NCBI GenBank assembly: GCA_035550735.1
Contig: DASZOM010000017.1
Span: 1 to 64,000, forward strand
Length of the DNA: 64,000 nucleotides
Direction of reading: 5' to 3'
From: JANQRA01 sp035550735
GTDB taxonomy: Bacteria > Actinomycetota > Acidimicrobiia > Spongiisociales > ZC4RG35
The notes beneath the pieces are model-generated. The model had not been told where the DNA came from and made no database searches. It saw only the letters and a list, made by a program, of their open reading frames with translations. The position numbers and the translations under genes are program-made. Every line of letters starts with the position of its first letter. Positions within the stretch are counted from its first letter, which is position 1. Shown in pieces: positions 23,260-31,789 of the stretch.

Positions 23260-23679
23260 CTACGGCGATTTTTCGCGCACCGGGAAGCCGGCCCGCACCA
23301 TTGGCCGGAACGCCACCTCGATGGTCTCGAACACCTCGCCGAGGACCCGGTCCAACTCCTCGAGGTCCACCCTGTCCGCGGGGAGACGCCCACGCAGCAC
23401 CACGGCGCCTTCCCCGTCGAGGGCGAAGAAGCAGCGCCATGCCCGGGCGTTGCGAGCCAGCGCCTGACGGTGGACTTCTGCCGTCTCGAGCGGGGCCGGC
23501 ATCACATAGGCCTCGAATCTGAGACTGCGCTCACCGACGTCGAACCACACCGTGGTGGCGTCACGCACTTCCTGGCGCATCCGCACCGCCCATCGTCCCT
23601 CCACCTCCTCGGCGTACTCGACACTCGAGTCGGGGTCGTCGAGCCAGAGCCGGATCCGCTCCTCGAGAACTCTCCTCAT
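23260..23679 (-). CDS. YbjN-domain protein (type III secretion chaperone-like fold)
   Basis: A 139-residue cytoplasmic protein (MRRVLEERIRLWLDD) with the alpha-beta pattern of actinobacterial YbjN proteins: a basic N-terminal helix, strands around RWAVRMRQEVRDATTVWFDV, the motif NARAWRCFFALDGEGAVVLRG and a C-terminal helix DLEELDRVLGEVFETIE, given here as fragments. The ATG at 23679 overlaps the asparaginase stop (ATGA), so the two are co-translated. No enzymatic residues are evident; such proteins are thought to act as chaperones or regulators. Confidence 0.75.
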   Translation of the reverse strand: MRRVLEERIRLWLDDPDSSVEYAEEVEGRWAVRMRQEVRDATTVWFDVGERSLRFEAYVMPAPLETAEVHRQALARNARAWRCFFALDGEGAVVLRGRLPADRVDLEELDRVLGEVFETIEVAFRPMVRAGFPVREKSP

Positions 23680-24620
23680 CCTGTCTCCATCTGAAGACGC
23701 GGCTCGAGGCGACCCTGGGGGACGCCACCACCGAGCACCTCGGGGTCGAGCACCGGGCCGAGTCTCTCCCTCGCCGTCTCGGTGAGACCGCCCATCCGGT
23801 CGAGGATCAACGCCGCGGACTGTCCGGCAACCGTGCCGTTTCCGTCCCAACTCTTCACCGCGATCCCCAACCGACCGGCCCAGGCGACACCGATGCACCC
23901 CACCGCGCCGCCCTTGGCGGCGGCATTGGCTGCGATCGCGATCTCGGTGTCCGCCGAGCCGTTGACACCGATCAGGGCCGGGTAGCGATGCATGGCGGTG
24001 AGCACCTCGGAGAGCCGGGGATCGGAGGCCAGACGGGAGAACATCGTCGCCATCGCCCGGACCGTGGTCCTCAGCACCGGGGCCCCACAGCCGTCGACCC
24101 CGACCGGCTCGACGTCGAATTCACCCAGCTCGCCGACCGTCGCCATCACCCGACGCTGCAGCGGATGGCCCGGGTCGAGATAGGTCTCGACGGGCCATCC
24201 CTGGGCGACACATGCACGGAGAAAGCCGGCGTGCTTGCCGGAGCAGTTGTGCCAGATCCGCCGGGGCTCGGTGGCGCCCCCTCTCGCGACGAGACGCATC
24301 GCCGCCGGGGAGAGTGGCCAGTCCGGCGGGCACCGCAGGGCGTCGTCACCGAGCCCGGCCTGCTCGAGGATTGAAGCCACCAGCGCCACGTGGACCGGGT
24401 GACCGCGATGTGAGGCACAAGCCATCGCCAGCTCGAGGGGGGTGAGCCCCGCACCCGCCTCCTGGGAGACGAGGGCCTGGAAGGGCTTTGCCGAGGAGCG
24501 GAGGAAGAACGGCTGGTCGATGTCGCCGGTTCGGGAGACGACTCCGGTCTCGTCGACCACTGCGGCCGCCCCCTCGTGGTAGGTCTCGGCTAAGCCAGAT
24601 CTGAGCTGTACCGCGAGCAA
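23676..24620 (-). CDS. Asparaginase type II-like (Rhizobium AnsA/PF06089 family)
   Basis: A 314-residue asparaginase of the Rhizobium etli class, unrelated to E. coli AnsB. The catalytic-site motifs are present: FLRSSAKPFQAL (Ser and Lys), HNCSGKHAGFLRAC and VGVDGCGAPV (zinc-binding cysteines and lysine). MHRYPALIGVNGSADTEI and CIGVAWAGRLGIAVKSWDGN also match the family. It converts asparagine to aspartate and ammonia. The start is a TTG at 24620, two bases after the RsiG-like stop, so it belongs to a three-gene unit 25149-23260. Confidence 0.85.
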   Translation of the reverse strand: MLAVQLRSGLAETYHEGAAAVVDETGVVSRTGDIDQPFFLRSSAKPFQALVSQEAGAGLTPLELAMACASHRGHPVHVALVASILEQAGLGDDALRCPPDWPLSPAAMRLVARGGATEPRRIWHNCSGKHAGFLRACVAQGWPVETYLDPGHPLQRRVMATVGELGEFDVEPVGVDGCGAPVLRTTVRAMATMFSRLASDPRLSEVLTAMHRYPALIGVNGSADTEIAIAANAAAKGGAVGCIGVAWAGRLGIAVKSWDGNGTVAGQSAALILDRMGGLTETARERLGPVLDPEVLGGGVPQGRLEPRLQMETG

Positions 24621-24621
24621 G

Positions 24622-25149
24622 TCAGCCGCTTACGGCCTCGCCCTGCTGGCTCCGGTACCTGGCGACGATCTCGTCCTGGAGCTTGTCGATCACCTGGTGG
24701 AGCTGATGACGCTGCTCGGAGAGCTGTTGTTCGGTCTCACGGAGCCGGTCGACCGCCTCGATCAGCTCTTCGTCGGTCAGCTCGGGGAGCGAGGCGAGTA
24801 TCCCGTCATCCATGATCTTGTCGATGAGCCGTCTCCCGGTCACCGAGGGCAGCGGCGGCATCGTCTCGATGTGCTTCAGGGTGGGCTCCGAGCCGAGGAT
24901 CATCCCGCGGGCGAGGATCTCGGGGAGCGCCTCGATCAGGGTGCGGTCCTCCTGACCGGAGCGACGTCGCATCTCGAAGTCGATGAGATCCATCCGCCCA
25001 TGGAGGAGACGGCGATAGTAGGAGATCTGGGCTTCGACGTCCTCTGCGGTGTCACGCCGGCGCCGCACCTCGTCGAGGTCGAGATCGGTCAGTCCCTCCA
25101 GGTACTCGGGCTCGAGCACCACATCGATGCGGCGGCGGTTGTCGGTCAC
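24622..25149 (-). CDS. RsiG-like c-di-GMP-binding anti-sigma factor
   Basis: A 175-residue helical protein matching the aerial-mycelium-formation/RsiG family. In Streptomyces, RsiG holds sigma-WhiG when loaded with c-di-GMP through the motif E-x3-S-x2-R-x3-Q-x3-D. Here the same spacing is kept at E39, S43, R46, H50 and D54 (in VEAQISYYRRLLHGRMD), with His replacing the Gln. A second helical region (LTDEELIEAVDRLRETEQQL) forms a likely coiled coil. GTG start with TAACCT 6 bases upstream. No WhiG-like sigma factor is in the window. Confidence 0.75.
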   Translation of the reverse strand: MTDNRRRIDVVLEPEYLEGLTDLDLDEVRRRRDTAEDVEAQISYYRRLLHGRMDLIDFEMRRRSGQEDRTLIEALPEILARGMILGSEPTLKHIETMPPLPSVTGRRLIDKIMDDGILASLPELTDEELIEAVDRLRETEQQLSEQRHQLHQVIDKLQDEIVARYRSQQGEAVSG

Positions 25150-25155
25150 GTCGAC

Positions 25156-25161
25156 AGGTTA
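25156..25161 (-). promoter_or_regulatory. -10 element of the RsiG-asparaginase-YbjN unit
   Basis: TAACCT on the minus strand, 6 bases before the GTG at 25149; leaderless pattern. Confidence 0.55.
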
Positions 25162-25190
25162 GTGCCGCACCCCCTCCCGAGGACAGACCC

Positions 25191-26276
25191 CTAGAAGCAG
25201 GCGGCGCGCACGGTCGGATACGGGTTCACCGCACCGCTGCCACGCGGCCTTATCTCGAAATGGAGGTGAGAGCTGGTCGTGCGGGCGTTGCCGGTGTTAC
25301 CCACCGTGCCCAGCGTGTCTCCCTGGTCGACGCGGATCGAGCCGGAGAACGTCCGGCTGTCGAGGTGGGCGTAGTAGTAGGTGAACCCGGTGTCGGCGCG
25401 GAGATGGACCGTGATCCCGCCAAGTGAGCTGCTCGACGCCGAGGCCACACCGGACTGCACCGCATAGAGCGGCTCGCCCCTGGAGGCGAACATGTCGACG
25501 CCCTTGTGTCTGCGGCCCCCGGAACGGGGGAATCCCCATGAGTCGATGAACGAGGTCCGACCGGGGGTGATGGGGCATATGAACGAGCCGACCTGGATGG
25601 AGCCTCTCGCCCGCTGAGCGGCACGTGCCGCCGCCTCGGCCTGCTCCTTCTCGTACTGGGCGGTGAGATCCTTGCAGCGACCGCTCAGCTTGGCGTACGC
25701 GGCCTGCTCCGCCTCCATCGCCTCCTCCTGGCGGAGCATGATGTCGTTGGCGTCGGCCTCGGCCACCTTCAGCTCGTCGTGAACGACGTCGAGATCCGCC
25801 TGAAAGCGACTGAGCTCGCCCTTGGTGGCGATGATGTCGTTGATCGACTCCTGGCCCCCGAGTGTCGCCGAGTTGAGGAACTCGGTCGTCGTCATCACCT
25901 GGTCGACCGAGGACGCCGAGAAGATGATCCCGGGGTTGTTGAGCCCGCCCATCATGTACATCTGCACGGCCTGCTCCTCGAGCCGGGCCTGGACCTGCTC
26001 GAGCTGCACCGCCTGCGAGTCGACCGATCCCTGGATGCGATCCTGCTTGGCTTCGAGGAAGGCGACGTCGTTGAGCGCCTCCTCGTACTCGAAAGCGGCC
26101 TCCTCGAAGTCGGACTGGGCCGCCCGATAGGCGCTGAGCTGCTCCCTGGAGTCGGCGCAGGCCTGATCGACCTGGGACCTGGTGACTGCGCCGGACGGCA
26201 GAGGGAAGAGGGAGCCGGCAAGGGCGATCAGGGACACGACGATCAAGACGCGTCGGTGCGGTCTCCGAGCTGCCAT
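25191..26276 (-). CDS. Secreted M23 peptidase with N-terminal coiled coil (EnvC/RipC-like)
   Basis: A 361-residue exported protein: signal peptide 1-30, long coiled coil (about 40-225) with the EnvC-type hydrophobic hinge MYMMGGLNNPGIIFSASSVD, and a C-terminal LytM/M23 domain. Zinc ligands are visible in RRHKGVDMF (H-x3-D) and SSHLHFEIRP (HLH). It should cut peptidoglycan stems or cross-bridges, and coiled-coil members are usually activated by FtsEX during division. No ftsEX lies adjacent. TAGCAT occurs 10 bases before the ATG. Confidence 0.88.
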   Translation of the reverse strand: MAARRPHRRVLIVVSLIALAGSLFPLPSGAVTRSQVDQACADSREQLSAYRAAQSDFEEAAFEYEEALNDVAFLEAKQDRIQGSVDSQAVQLEQVQARLEEQAVQMYMMGGLNNPGIIFSASSVDQVMTTTEFLNSATLGGQESINDIIATKGELSRFQADLDVVHDELKVAEADANDIMLRQEEAMEAEQAAYAKLSGRCKDLTAQYEKEQAEAAARAAQRARGSIQVGSFICPITPGRTSFIDSWGFPRSGGRRHKGVDMFASRGEPLYAVQSGVASASSSSLGGITVHLRADTGFTYYYAHLDSRTFSGSIRVDQGDTLGTVGNTGNARTTSSHLHFEIRPRGSGAVNPYPTVRAACF

Positions 26277-26333
26277 TGAGGACGGGATGCTAACCGGGGA
26301 CGGCTTTTTCTTGCAGCATCAGCGGACTCGCCG

Positions 26334-27341
26334 CTAACCCGCCGGGCTCAGCACCAGACGGATCAGGGGAAAGTAGATGGCGGCGGCCAGGGCGATGCCG
26401 TCGACCGCGGCCAGGAAGCCCGGCGGCCGCTCGGCGAGCAGCACGCTCCCGGTCCTCAGCATCGAGGACAGGCCCTGGCCGGCGACCAGTGCCACCGCCA
26501 GCCCCAGGCCGACCAACAGATAGCCGACGACGTCGAGATCCCACATCGCAGCCGCTCCCATCGCTGCCAGCACGGTGGTGATCGCGGTGGTGGTGAAGCG
26601 GTCGAGGAAGGGGACGGCGGGGAGACGGCCCACGACCGAGCCGACCAGGACGCCGACGATGGTGGCGGCGAGGAAGACGTCTATGGCCTGGGGGTCCGGT
26701 GAGAAGCTCGACCTGGTGAGTATGAGCGAAGCGGCTCCGACACCTCCGATGAGACCCACGAGCACGGTCGGAGCAAACGCTCCCACCGCCCTGTACTCCG
26801 GGAAGGCCACTGCCCACCCCAGCCCGACTGCCACCGCCAACGGCACCGCCAACCCGTAGCCGAGGTCGCCGAGGATGTGGGCGGCCAGAGTGGACACCGC
26901 TGCTGCGGTCACCACGGCCAACGGGGCGAACACTCTCGCCCGGTAGCCGAATGTCGTCCCCATGTCGACCGCCCAGGCCGCGGCCACCGCGACCAGTGCC
27001 GCCGCCCAGATCGGCTGGGACCGGAGATTGGCCAGCACCACGACACCCGCCACGACCAGAGGGAGCAGTCCGGCGAGATCGGTGGCCGCCAACGTGGCCG
27101 GCTGGCCGCCACCCGACACCGGGGGCAGGATCACCAGCTCGTCGGTTTCGACGACCTGGTCTCCCATCGAGGCCTCCTCCCCGTTGACCCAGATCCGCGC
27201 CGTCTCCACGCCCCGGGCGAAGTCGGGACCGAACTTGTCGTTGACCGCCTCGATGGCCTCGCCCACGGTCGCCGCGGGCACCTCGAGATGCGACGTCCCG
27301 GCGATCTCGCGGAGGCTGGCGAACAGACGGAGCTTGGCCAT
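26334..27341 (-). CDS. MoaD/ThiS-like beta-grasp domain fused to a multi-pass membrane domain
   Basis: A 335-residue protein. Residues 1-80 form a MoaD-like ubiquitin fold (KLRLFASLREIAGTSHLEV, VGEAIEAV, IWVNGEEA, TDELVILPPVSGGG). From about 83 onward are roughly eight helices with the ending PPGFLAAVDGIALAAAIYFP, which faintly recalls the CdsA cytidylyltransferase C-terminus but lacks its aspartates. In sulfur carriers the Gly-Gly tail must be free; here it is internal, so carrier function would need cleavage. TACCCT lies 7 bases before the ATG. Function unknown. Confidence 0.75.
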   Translation of the reverse strand: MAKLRLFASLREIAGTSHLEVPAATVGEAIEAVNDKFGPDFARGVETARIWVNGEEASMGDQVVETDELVILPPVSGGGQPATLAATDLAGLLPLVVAGVVVLANLRSQPIWAAALVAVAAAWAVDMGTTFGYRARVFAPLAVVTAAAVSTLAAHILGDLGYGLAVPLAVAVGLGWAVAFPEYRAVGAFAPTVLVGLIGGVGAASLILTRSSFSPDPQAIDVFLAATIVGVLVGSVVGRLPAVPFLDRFTTTAITTVLAAMGAAAMWDLDVVGYLLVGLGLAVALVAGQGLSSMLRTGSVLLAERPPGFLAAVDGIALAAAIYFPLIRLVLSPAG

Positions 27342-27387
27342 GCGTCCCAGGGTAAATGCCCTGGGTCGCGGGATGCGGCCTCATGCC

Positions 27388-27393
27388 TACTCT
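27388..27393 (+). promoter_or_regulatory. -10 element of the 27400 gene
   Basis: TACTCT, exactly 6 bases before the ATG at 27400; leaderless pattern. Confidence 0.45.
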
Positions 27394-27399
27394 CTGGGC

Positions 27400-27819
27400 A
27401 TGGAAGACCAGGTGCTGGTCGCTGTCGACGTGCCCCTCGTCGGGGACGACCGCCACAAGAACTGGGCCAAGATCGTCGAGAGCGTCGACACCTCCAAGAG
27501 CTCGGGGTGGGCCTTCGACGGCCCGTTCGTCGCCGCCGGAGGCGTCCAGGACCTACCCGCCGGTTCGGTCTTGCTGGTGTACGGGGAGAGAGGGTCCCGG
27601 ATGAACCCGCAGGGCTCGGCCCGGGTCTACACCGTGAATGCCGACGCCACACTCAGCTTCGAGGCCGAGGCGAAGGGCCGGGCCTGGGCACGAACCCTGC
27701 GCGATCCGGTGCAGAGGCTGCTCGGCATGGAGAGGCCGCGCGTCGACCTGAGCCACCTGCCCGACCAGGTGCTCGCCGACGAGCTGGAGTCGAGAGGATG
27801 GAAGGTGGAGAGCCCGTGA
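27400..27819 (+). CDS. Hypothetical protein, coupled to a quinone oxidoreductase
   Basis: Not recognised. A 139-residue soluble protein (MEDQVLVAVDVPLVGDDRHK) with alternating strands and helices, a conserved-looking KNWAKIVESVDTSKSSGWAF region, and the segment LPAGSVLLVYGERGSRMNPQG. No signal peptide or membrane helix. Its TGA overlaps the GTG of the next gene, so it is co-translated with the oxidoreductase. The predicted transcript is leaderless. Third-position GC is as high as in neighbours, supporting a real gene. Confidence 0.7.
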   Translation: MEDQVLVAVDVPLVGDDRHKNWAKIVESVDTSKSSGWAFDGPFVAAGGVQDLPAGSVLLVYGERGSRMNPQGSARVYTVNADATLSFEAEAKGRAWARTLRDPVQRLLGMERPRVDLSHLPDQVLADELESRGWKVESP

Positions 27820-28784
27820 AAGCGATCGTGATCAACCAGGCCGGCGGGCCGGAGGTGCTCAGCTACGAAGACGTCGACGAACCGGTGCCCGGCGCCGGTG
27901 AGCTGCTGGTCGAGGTCGCCGCCGCCGGCCTCAACTTCATCGACACCTATCACCGCACCGGTCTCTACCCCATGGACTTCCCGATCATCCCCGGGATGGA
28001 GGGGGCGGGGACGGTCGTGGCGACCGGAGAGGGTGTCGCCGAGTTCGTCCCGGGTGACCAGGTCGCCTGGGCCGAGACCCTGGGTAGCTATGCCCAGATG
28101 ACCGTCGTTCCCGCCGAACGGGCCGTCCTCGTCCTCCCCGGTGTCCACCTCGACCTGGCCGCTGCGGTCCTCCTCCAGGGGATGACCGCCCACTATCTGG
28201 CCAAAGACACCTTCCCCTTGCGAGAAGGCCACATCTGCTTGGTGCATGCCGGCGCCGGAGGTGTCGGGCTGCTCCTCACCCAGATCGCCAACCGCGCCGG
28301 CGCCCGGGTGATCACCACGGTGGGCAGCGAGGAGAAGGCGGAGCTGAGCCGTCGGGCCGGTGCCAGCGACGTCATCGTCTACACCGACACCGACTTCAAG
28401 GAAGCCATCGAGGAGCTGGTCGGGCAAAACGCCCTCGACGTCGTCTTCGACGGTGTCGGCGCCGCCACGTTCGAGAAGGGACTCGACCTGCTACGCCCAC
28501 GCGGGATGATGGTCACCTTCGGCAACGCCTCGGGAGCAGTGCCCGCGATCCCTCCGCTGCTGCTGTCCCAAAAGGGTTCGCTCTTCCTCACTCGCCCCAC
28601 GATGAGGCACTACCTGCAGACTCGGGGCGAGTTGCTGGCCAGGGCCGGCGACCTCTTCTCCTGGATCGAGTCCGGGGAGCTCGAGGTGCTGATCGGCGAG
28701 CGTTTCCCACTGGAGGATGCGGCCGAGGCCCATCGCGCCCTGGAAGCGCGTCGGACCACCGGGAAGGTGCTACTGGTCCCCTAG
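27816..28784 (+). CDS. Quinone oxidoreductase-like MDR superfamily protein
   Basis: A 322-residue medium-chain dehydrogenase/reductase of the zinc-free quinone oxidoreductase group. The N-terminal GroES-like domain (VKAIVINQAGGPEVLSYEDV, AAGLNFIDTYHRTGLYP, PGMEGAGTVVATGEGV) is followed by the cofactor domain with VHAGAGGVGLLLTQIAN, the AxxGxxG-type motif for NADPH, and DVVFDGVGAATFEKGL. It has no zinc cysteines. Likely reaction: NADPH-dependent reduction of quinones or enones. The GTG start is fixed by overlap with the upstream stop. Confidence 0.9.
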   Translation: MKAIVINQAGGPEVLSYEDVDEPVPGAGELLVEVAAAGLNFIDTYHRTGLYPMDFPIIPGMEGAGTVVATGEGVAEFVPGDQVAWAETLGSYAQMTVVPAERAVLVLPGVHLDLAAAVLLQGMTAHYLAKDTFPLREGHICLVHAGAGGVGLLLTQIANRAGARVITTVGSEEKAELSRRAGASDVIVYTDTDFKEAIEELVGQNALDVVFDGVGAATFEKGLDLLRPRGMMVTFGNASGAVPAIPPLLLSQKGSLFLTRPTMRHYLQTRGELLARAGDLFSWIESGELEVLIGERFPLEDAAEAHRALEARRTTGKVLLVP

Positions 28785-29752
28785 CCGGCGACCGCGGTGA
28801 TCGCCTGATTCACGGTGTCGAAGTCCTCGAGATGGGCCTGGTACGTCGCCGACTCGAAGACGGTGAGCCCGGCCAGGCCGTCACGCAGCAGGTCGACGCT
28901 CTCCTCGGGCACCTCTCCGTCCGTGCTCCACACGTACCCGACCGGCATGGTGATGTCGTCGAGATTGGTCGGGGCGAGCGCCGCCGCCGGTCTGCGGACG
29001 AATGAGTGGAGCGACTCGGTGCTTCCGGCGATGGAGGCGATGAATCCCCGCTCAGCCCCCTGCTCCGGGGTGGGACACCATCCGCCCTCCTCGCAGTGCG
29101 GGGACCAGGCGTCCAGGGAGAACCTGCCCCCGGTCGCCCAGGTGTAGGTGGCGGCCCGACCGACCCAGGGAAGCGACTCCAACAGCTCCACCCACGAGGC
29201 GCCGTCCTCGAAGTCGACATCGACGAGCACCAGACCCGTCACCTTCTCGGGCCTGGCCAGTGCGACCTCGGCGGCGACCTCGCCTCCAAACCCGACCCCG
29301 ACCAGGATCACCGGCTCGTCGAACCGCTCGTCGATCATCGCCGCCATGGTCTCTCCCATGCCCGCCGCGGTGTGGATCGGGCTGTCGAACGGGATGCGGT
29401 CGGAGTATCCGAAGCCCGGCATGTCGACCCGCACCCCGCGGTAGCCATCGGGGAGATCCTCCACCAGCGGAACCAGGGGCAGGCTCCCGGTCACGTCGAC
29501 GTCGTGGAGGAACACCACCGGCACCCCGTCTCCCGGCTCCTCGACCACATTGACAGTGAGCCCGTCCACCTCGGAGGGGCTCGCCAGGTCGAGACCGTCG
29601 GTTCGGACGTCCTCCACGAGCGGGATGTTCTGATTGGTGACCGCGGTGTAGATGACCGTCCCCGCGGCGACGACGAGCAGCAGCAGGACGAGGATCCGGG
29701 CGACCGCCCGGCTCGGGGTATCCGTCTTCGGCGGAGGTTGAAGTCCTCTCAT
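28781..29752 (-). CDS. Membrane-anchored alpha/beta-hydrolase-fold protein without nucleophilic serine
   Basis: A 323-residue protein with one N-terminal helix (about 17-38) that would place the domain outside the membrane. The fold is clear: HDVDVTGS after strand 3 (oxyanion region), RVDMPGFGYSD, and the nucleophile elbow at 152-157. That elbow reads GVGFGG where GxSxGG is expected, so Gly154 replaces the serine. A histidine (YQAHLEDFD) near the C-terminus remains. The protein is probably non-catalytic or uses another mechanism. It overlaps lutC by 4 bases and belongs to the lut operon. Confidence 0.8.
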   Translation of the reverse strand: MRGLQPPPKTDTPSRAVARILVLLLLVVAAGTVIYTAVTNQNIPLVEDVRTDGLDLASPSEVDGLTVNVVEEPGDGVPVVFLHDVDVTGSLPLVPLVEDLPDGYRGVRVDMPGFGYSDRIPFDSPIHTAAGMGETMAAMIDERFDEPVILVGVGFGGEVAAEVALARPEKVTGLVLVDVDFEDGASWVELLESLPWVGRAATYTWATGGRFSLDAWSPHCEEGGWCPTPEQGAERGFIASIAGSTESLHSFVRRPAAALAPTNLDDITMPVGYVWSTDGEVPEESVDLLRDGLAGLTVFESATYQAHLEDFDTVNQAITAVAG

Positions 29753-30399
29753 CTGATCAGCACCACATGGAGATGTCTCGGCCCGTGGACGCCGAGGTTG
29801 AGCTGTTGTTCGATGTCAGCGGTCCGGCTCGGCCCGGTGACCAGGACCAGATTCGTCGTCTCTGCCGCCATTTCCGGGTTTTCCCGCGCCCAATATCCCA
29901 AGGAGCGATAGATCAGTGAGGTGTCGAGCAGGGCGATGTGGATCTCCGGGATGAGGCTGGCCATCCGGGGCCGGCCCTCGCCATGGCGGAGAATCAGGCT
30001 TCCGCTCTCGGCCAGGGCGCCGTCGGCACCGGTGACCCCGACATCCACTTCCAGATAGCCGAGGTTGTGACTCGATCGGTCCTCCCCGATCTCGTGGCCG
30101 ACCCGGTCGAGACCGGCCGAGCCCAGCGCCGAAGGCACCCCGGGGACCGGGAGGTCGTCCCAAGCGAGGAATGACGACGCGTCATGACCGGCGGCGATGC
30201 CGGCGACCACACGGGGGGCGCCGTGTCTCGACACCGGTCCGTGCACCACGGCGTTGACCGACTGGACGCGGGCACGGAATCGCGTCAGCAGGTCGGCGGG
30301 CGCCGGCTCCGGCAGGTCCGGGTACACGGTGGGGGCGGCAGGCAGCACGCTGGTGAGCGTCGCCTGGCCGACCCGGGTCAGGAAGACATCACGTTTCAC
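29749..30399 (-). CDS. lutC: Lactate utilization protein C (LUD domain)
   Basis: A 216-residue LUD-domain protein (LutC/YkgG family) with the typical end TSLIYRSLGYWA and LVTGPSRTADIEQQLNLGVHGPRHLHVVLI, given in parts. LutABC together oxidise L-lactate to pyruvate; LutC has no cofactor motif. The GTG at 30399 lies inside the end of lutB (11-bp overlap), arguing for coupling. A longer frame to 30453 is not needed. Confidence 0.88.
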   Translation of the reverse strand: MKRDVFLTRVGQATLTSVLPAAPTVYPDLPEPAPADLLTRFRARVQSVNAVVHGPVSRHGAPRVVAGIAAGHDASSFLAWDDLPVPGVPSALGSAGLDRVGHEIGEDRSSHNLGYLEVDVGVTGADGALAESGSLILRHGEGRPRMASLIPEIHIALLDTSLIYRSLGYWARENPEMAAETTNLVLVTGPSRTADIEQQLNLGVHGPRHLHVVLIR

Positions 30400-31789
30400 G
30401 GCTCGCCTTCCACCAGTCCTGGAACGACTCCCGAGCGGGTGCGGGCATGTCACGGCTCGCGGTCCAGCCCCGGCCCGGGCCGGGGAGACGTCTGATCCAC
30501 CCCCGCGAGGAGATCAGCCTGCCGAGACGCGCCGCCCAACGCTTGGCCCGGGCCCAGCGGCCGGGGTCCGTCGCGGCGGCGGTGTAGGTCCTCATCCCCC
30601 GTTGCAGCCATCCCGGGAGCCGCCCGTCCTCGGCGGCCTGACGTCTCAGGGCGAGAAGCATCCGCGGTATCTCGATGCGGATCGGGCACACCTCCTGGCA
30701 CGCCCCGCACAGCGTCGAGGCATACGGCAGGTCCCACCAGGGATCCATCCCGTGGAGACCGGGGGTGACGACCGAGCCCACCGGGCCCGAGTAGACGGTG
30801 CCGTAGGCGTGGCCGCCGGAGGTACGGAACACCGGACAGACGTTGAGACACGCCCCACAGCGGATGCAGGCCAGGATCTCGGCGGTCTCACCGGCGAGGA
30901 TCCGGCTCCTCCCGTTGTCGACGATGACCACATGCATCTCTTCGGGGCCGTCCGGGTCTCCCTCACGGCGTGGCCCGTTGATGACGTTGGTGTAGACCGA
31001 CAGACGCTGCCCGGTGGCGGAGCGGGCGAGAGTCTCCAGAACCACGGCTGCGTCCTCCCAACTGGACACGACCCGCTCCATCCCCATCAACGCGATGTGG
31101 ACCCGGGGCGCGGTGGTGACCAGCCGGCCGTTTCCCTCGTTGGTCACCAGGACGACCGAGCCGGTCTCGGCCACGGCCAGGTTGACCCCGGAGATGCCGG
31201 CGTCGGCGCGCAGGAAGAGCTCGCGTAGATGACGGCGGGCGATGTCGTTGAGGGCGATCGGGTCGTCGGTGTAGGGCACACCGAGCTTTTCGGCGAAGAG
31301 ACGTCCCACGTCCTGGCGGGTCATGTGGAGGACGGGGGCGATGATGTGGGAGGGGGTGTCCCCGGCGAGCTGCCCGATGAACTCGCCGAGGTCGGTCTCC
31401 ACGACTTGGAGACCTCGTCGTTGCAGGGCCGCATTGACCTCGAGCTCCTCGGACACCATCGACTTCGACTTGACGACCAGTCGGGCACCGCTCCGCTCCA
31501 GGATGGCGGTCACGATCTCGTTGGCCTCCTCTGCGTCACCGGCCCAGTGCACCGTGCCGCCGGAGGCCGCCACCTCGTCGGCGTATCGGGCGAGGAGACG
31601 ATCGAGATTGGCCAGGGCATGGAGCCTGATCGCCCGGGCCCGGTCCCGGTAGGCGTCGAACTCGGGCAGCTCTTCGATCACCTCCACCCGGCTGCGGGCG
31701 AAGTTGGAGACCCCTCGATTCACCGCGGCCGCCTCGTGGGTGCCGATCAGGGCCTCGGCCCGGGTGAGGAAGGCGACAGGCTCGCTCAT
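30389..31789 (-). CDS. lutB: Lactate utilization iron-sulfur protein B
   Basis: A 466-residue LutB. The N-terminal LUD domain contains KSKSMVSEELEVNAALQRRG and ADAGISGVNLAVAETGSVVL. The C-terminal ferredoxin-like part has CIRCGACLNVCPVFR and CGACQEVCPIRIEIP for two [4Fe-4S] clusters, and a basic tail of about 100 residues. It is the electron-transfer subunit of the LutABC L-lactate oxidation system, delivering electrons towards quinone. It starts at an ATG overlapping lutA (ATGA). Confidence 0.92.
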   Translation of the reverse strand: MSEPVAFLTRAEALIGTHEAAAVNRGVSNFARSRVEVIEELPEFDAYRDRARAIRLHALANLDRLLARYADEVAASGGTVHWAGDAEEANEIVTAILERSGARLVVKSKSMVSEELEVNAALQRRGLQVVETDLGEFIGQLAGDTPSHIIAPVLHMTRQDVGRLFAEKLGVPYTDDPIALNDIARRHLRELFLRADAGISGVNLAVAETGSVVLVTNEGNGRLVTTAPRVHIALMGMERVVSSWEDAAVVLETLARSATGQRLSVYTNVINGPRREGDPDGPEEMHVVIVDNGRSRILAGETAEILACIRCGACLNVCPVFRTSGGHAYGTVYSGPVGSVVTPGLHGMDPWWDLPYASTLCGACQEVCPIRIEIPRMLLALRRQAAEDGRLPGWLQRGMRTYTAAATDPGRWARAKRWAARLGRLISSRGWIRRLPGPGRGWTASRDMPAPARESFQDWWKASRET

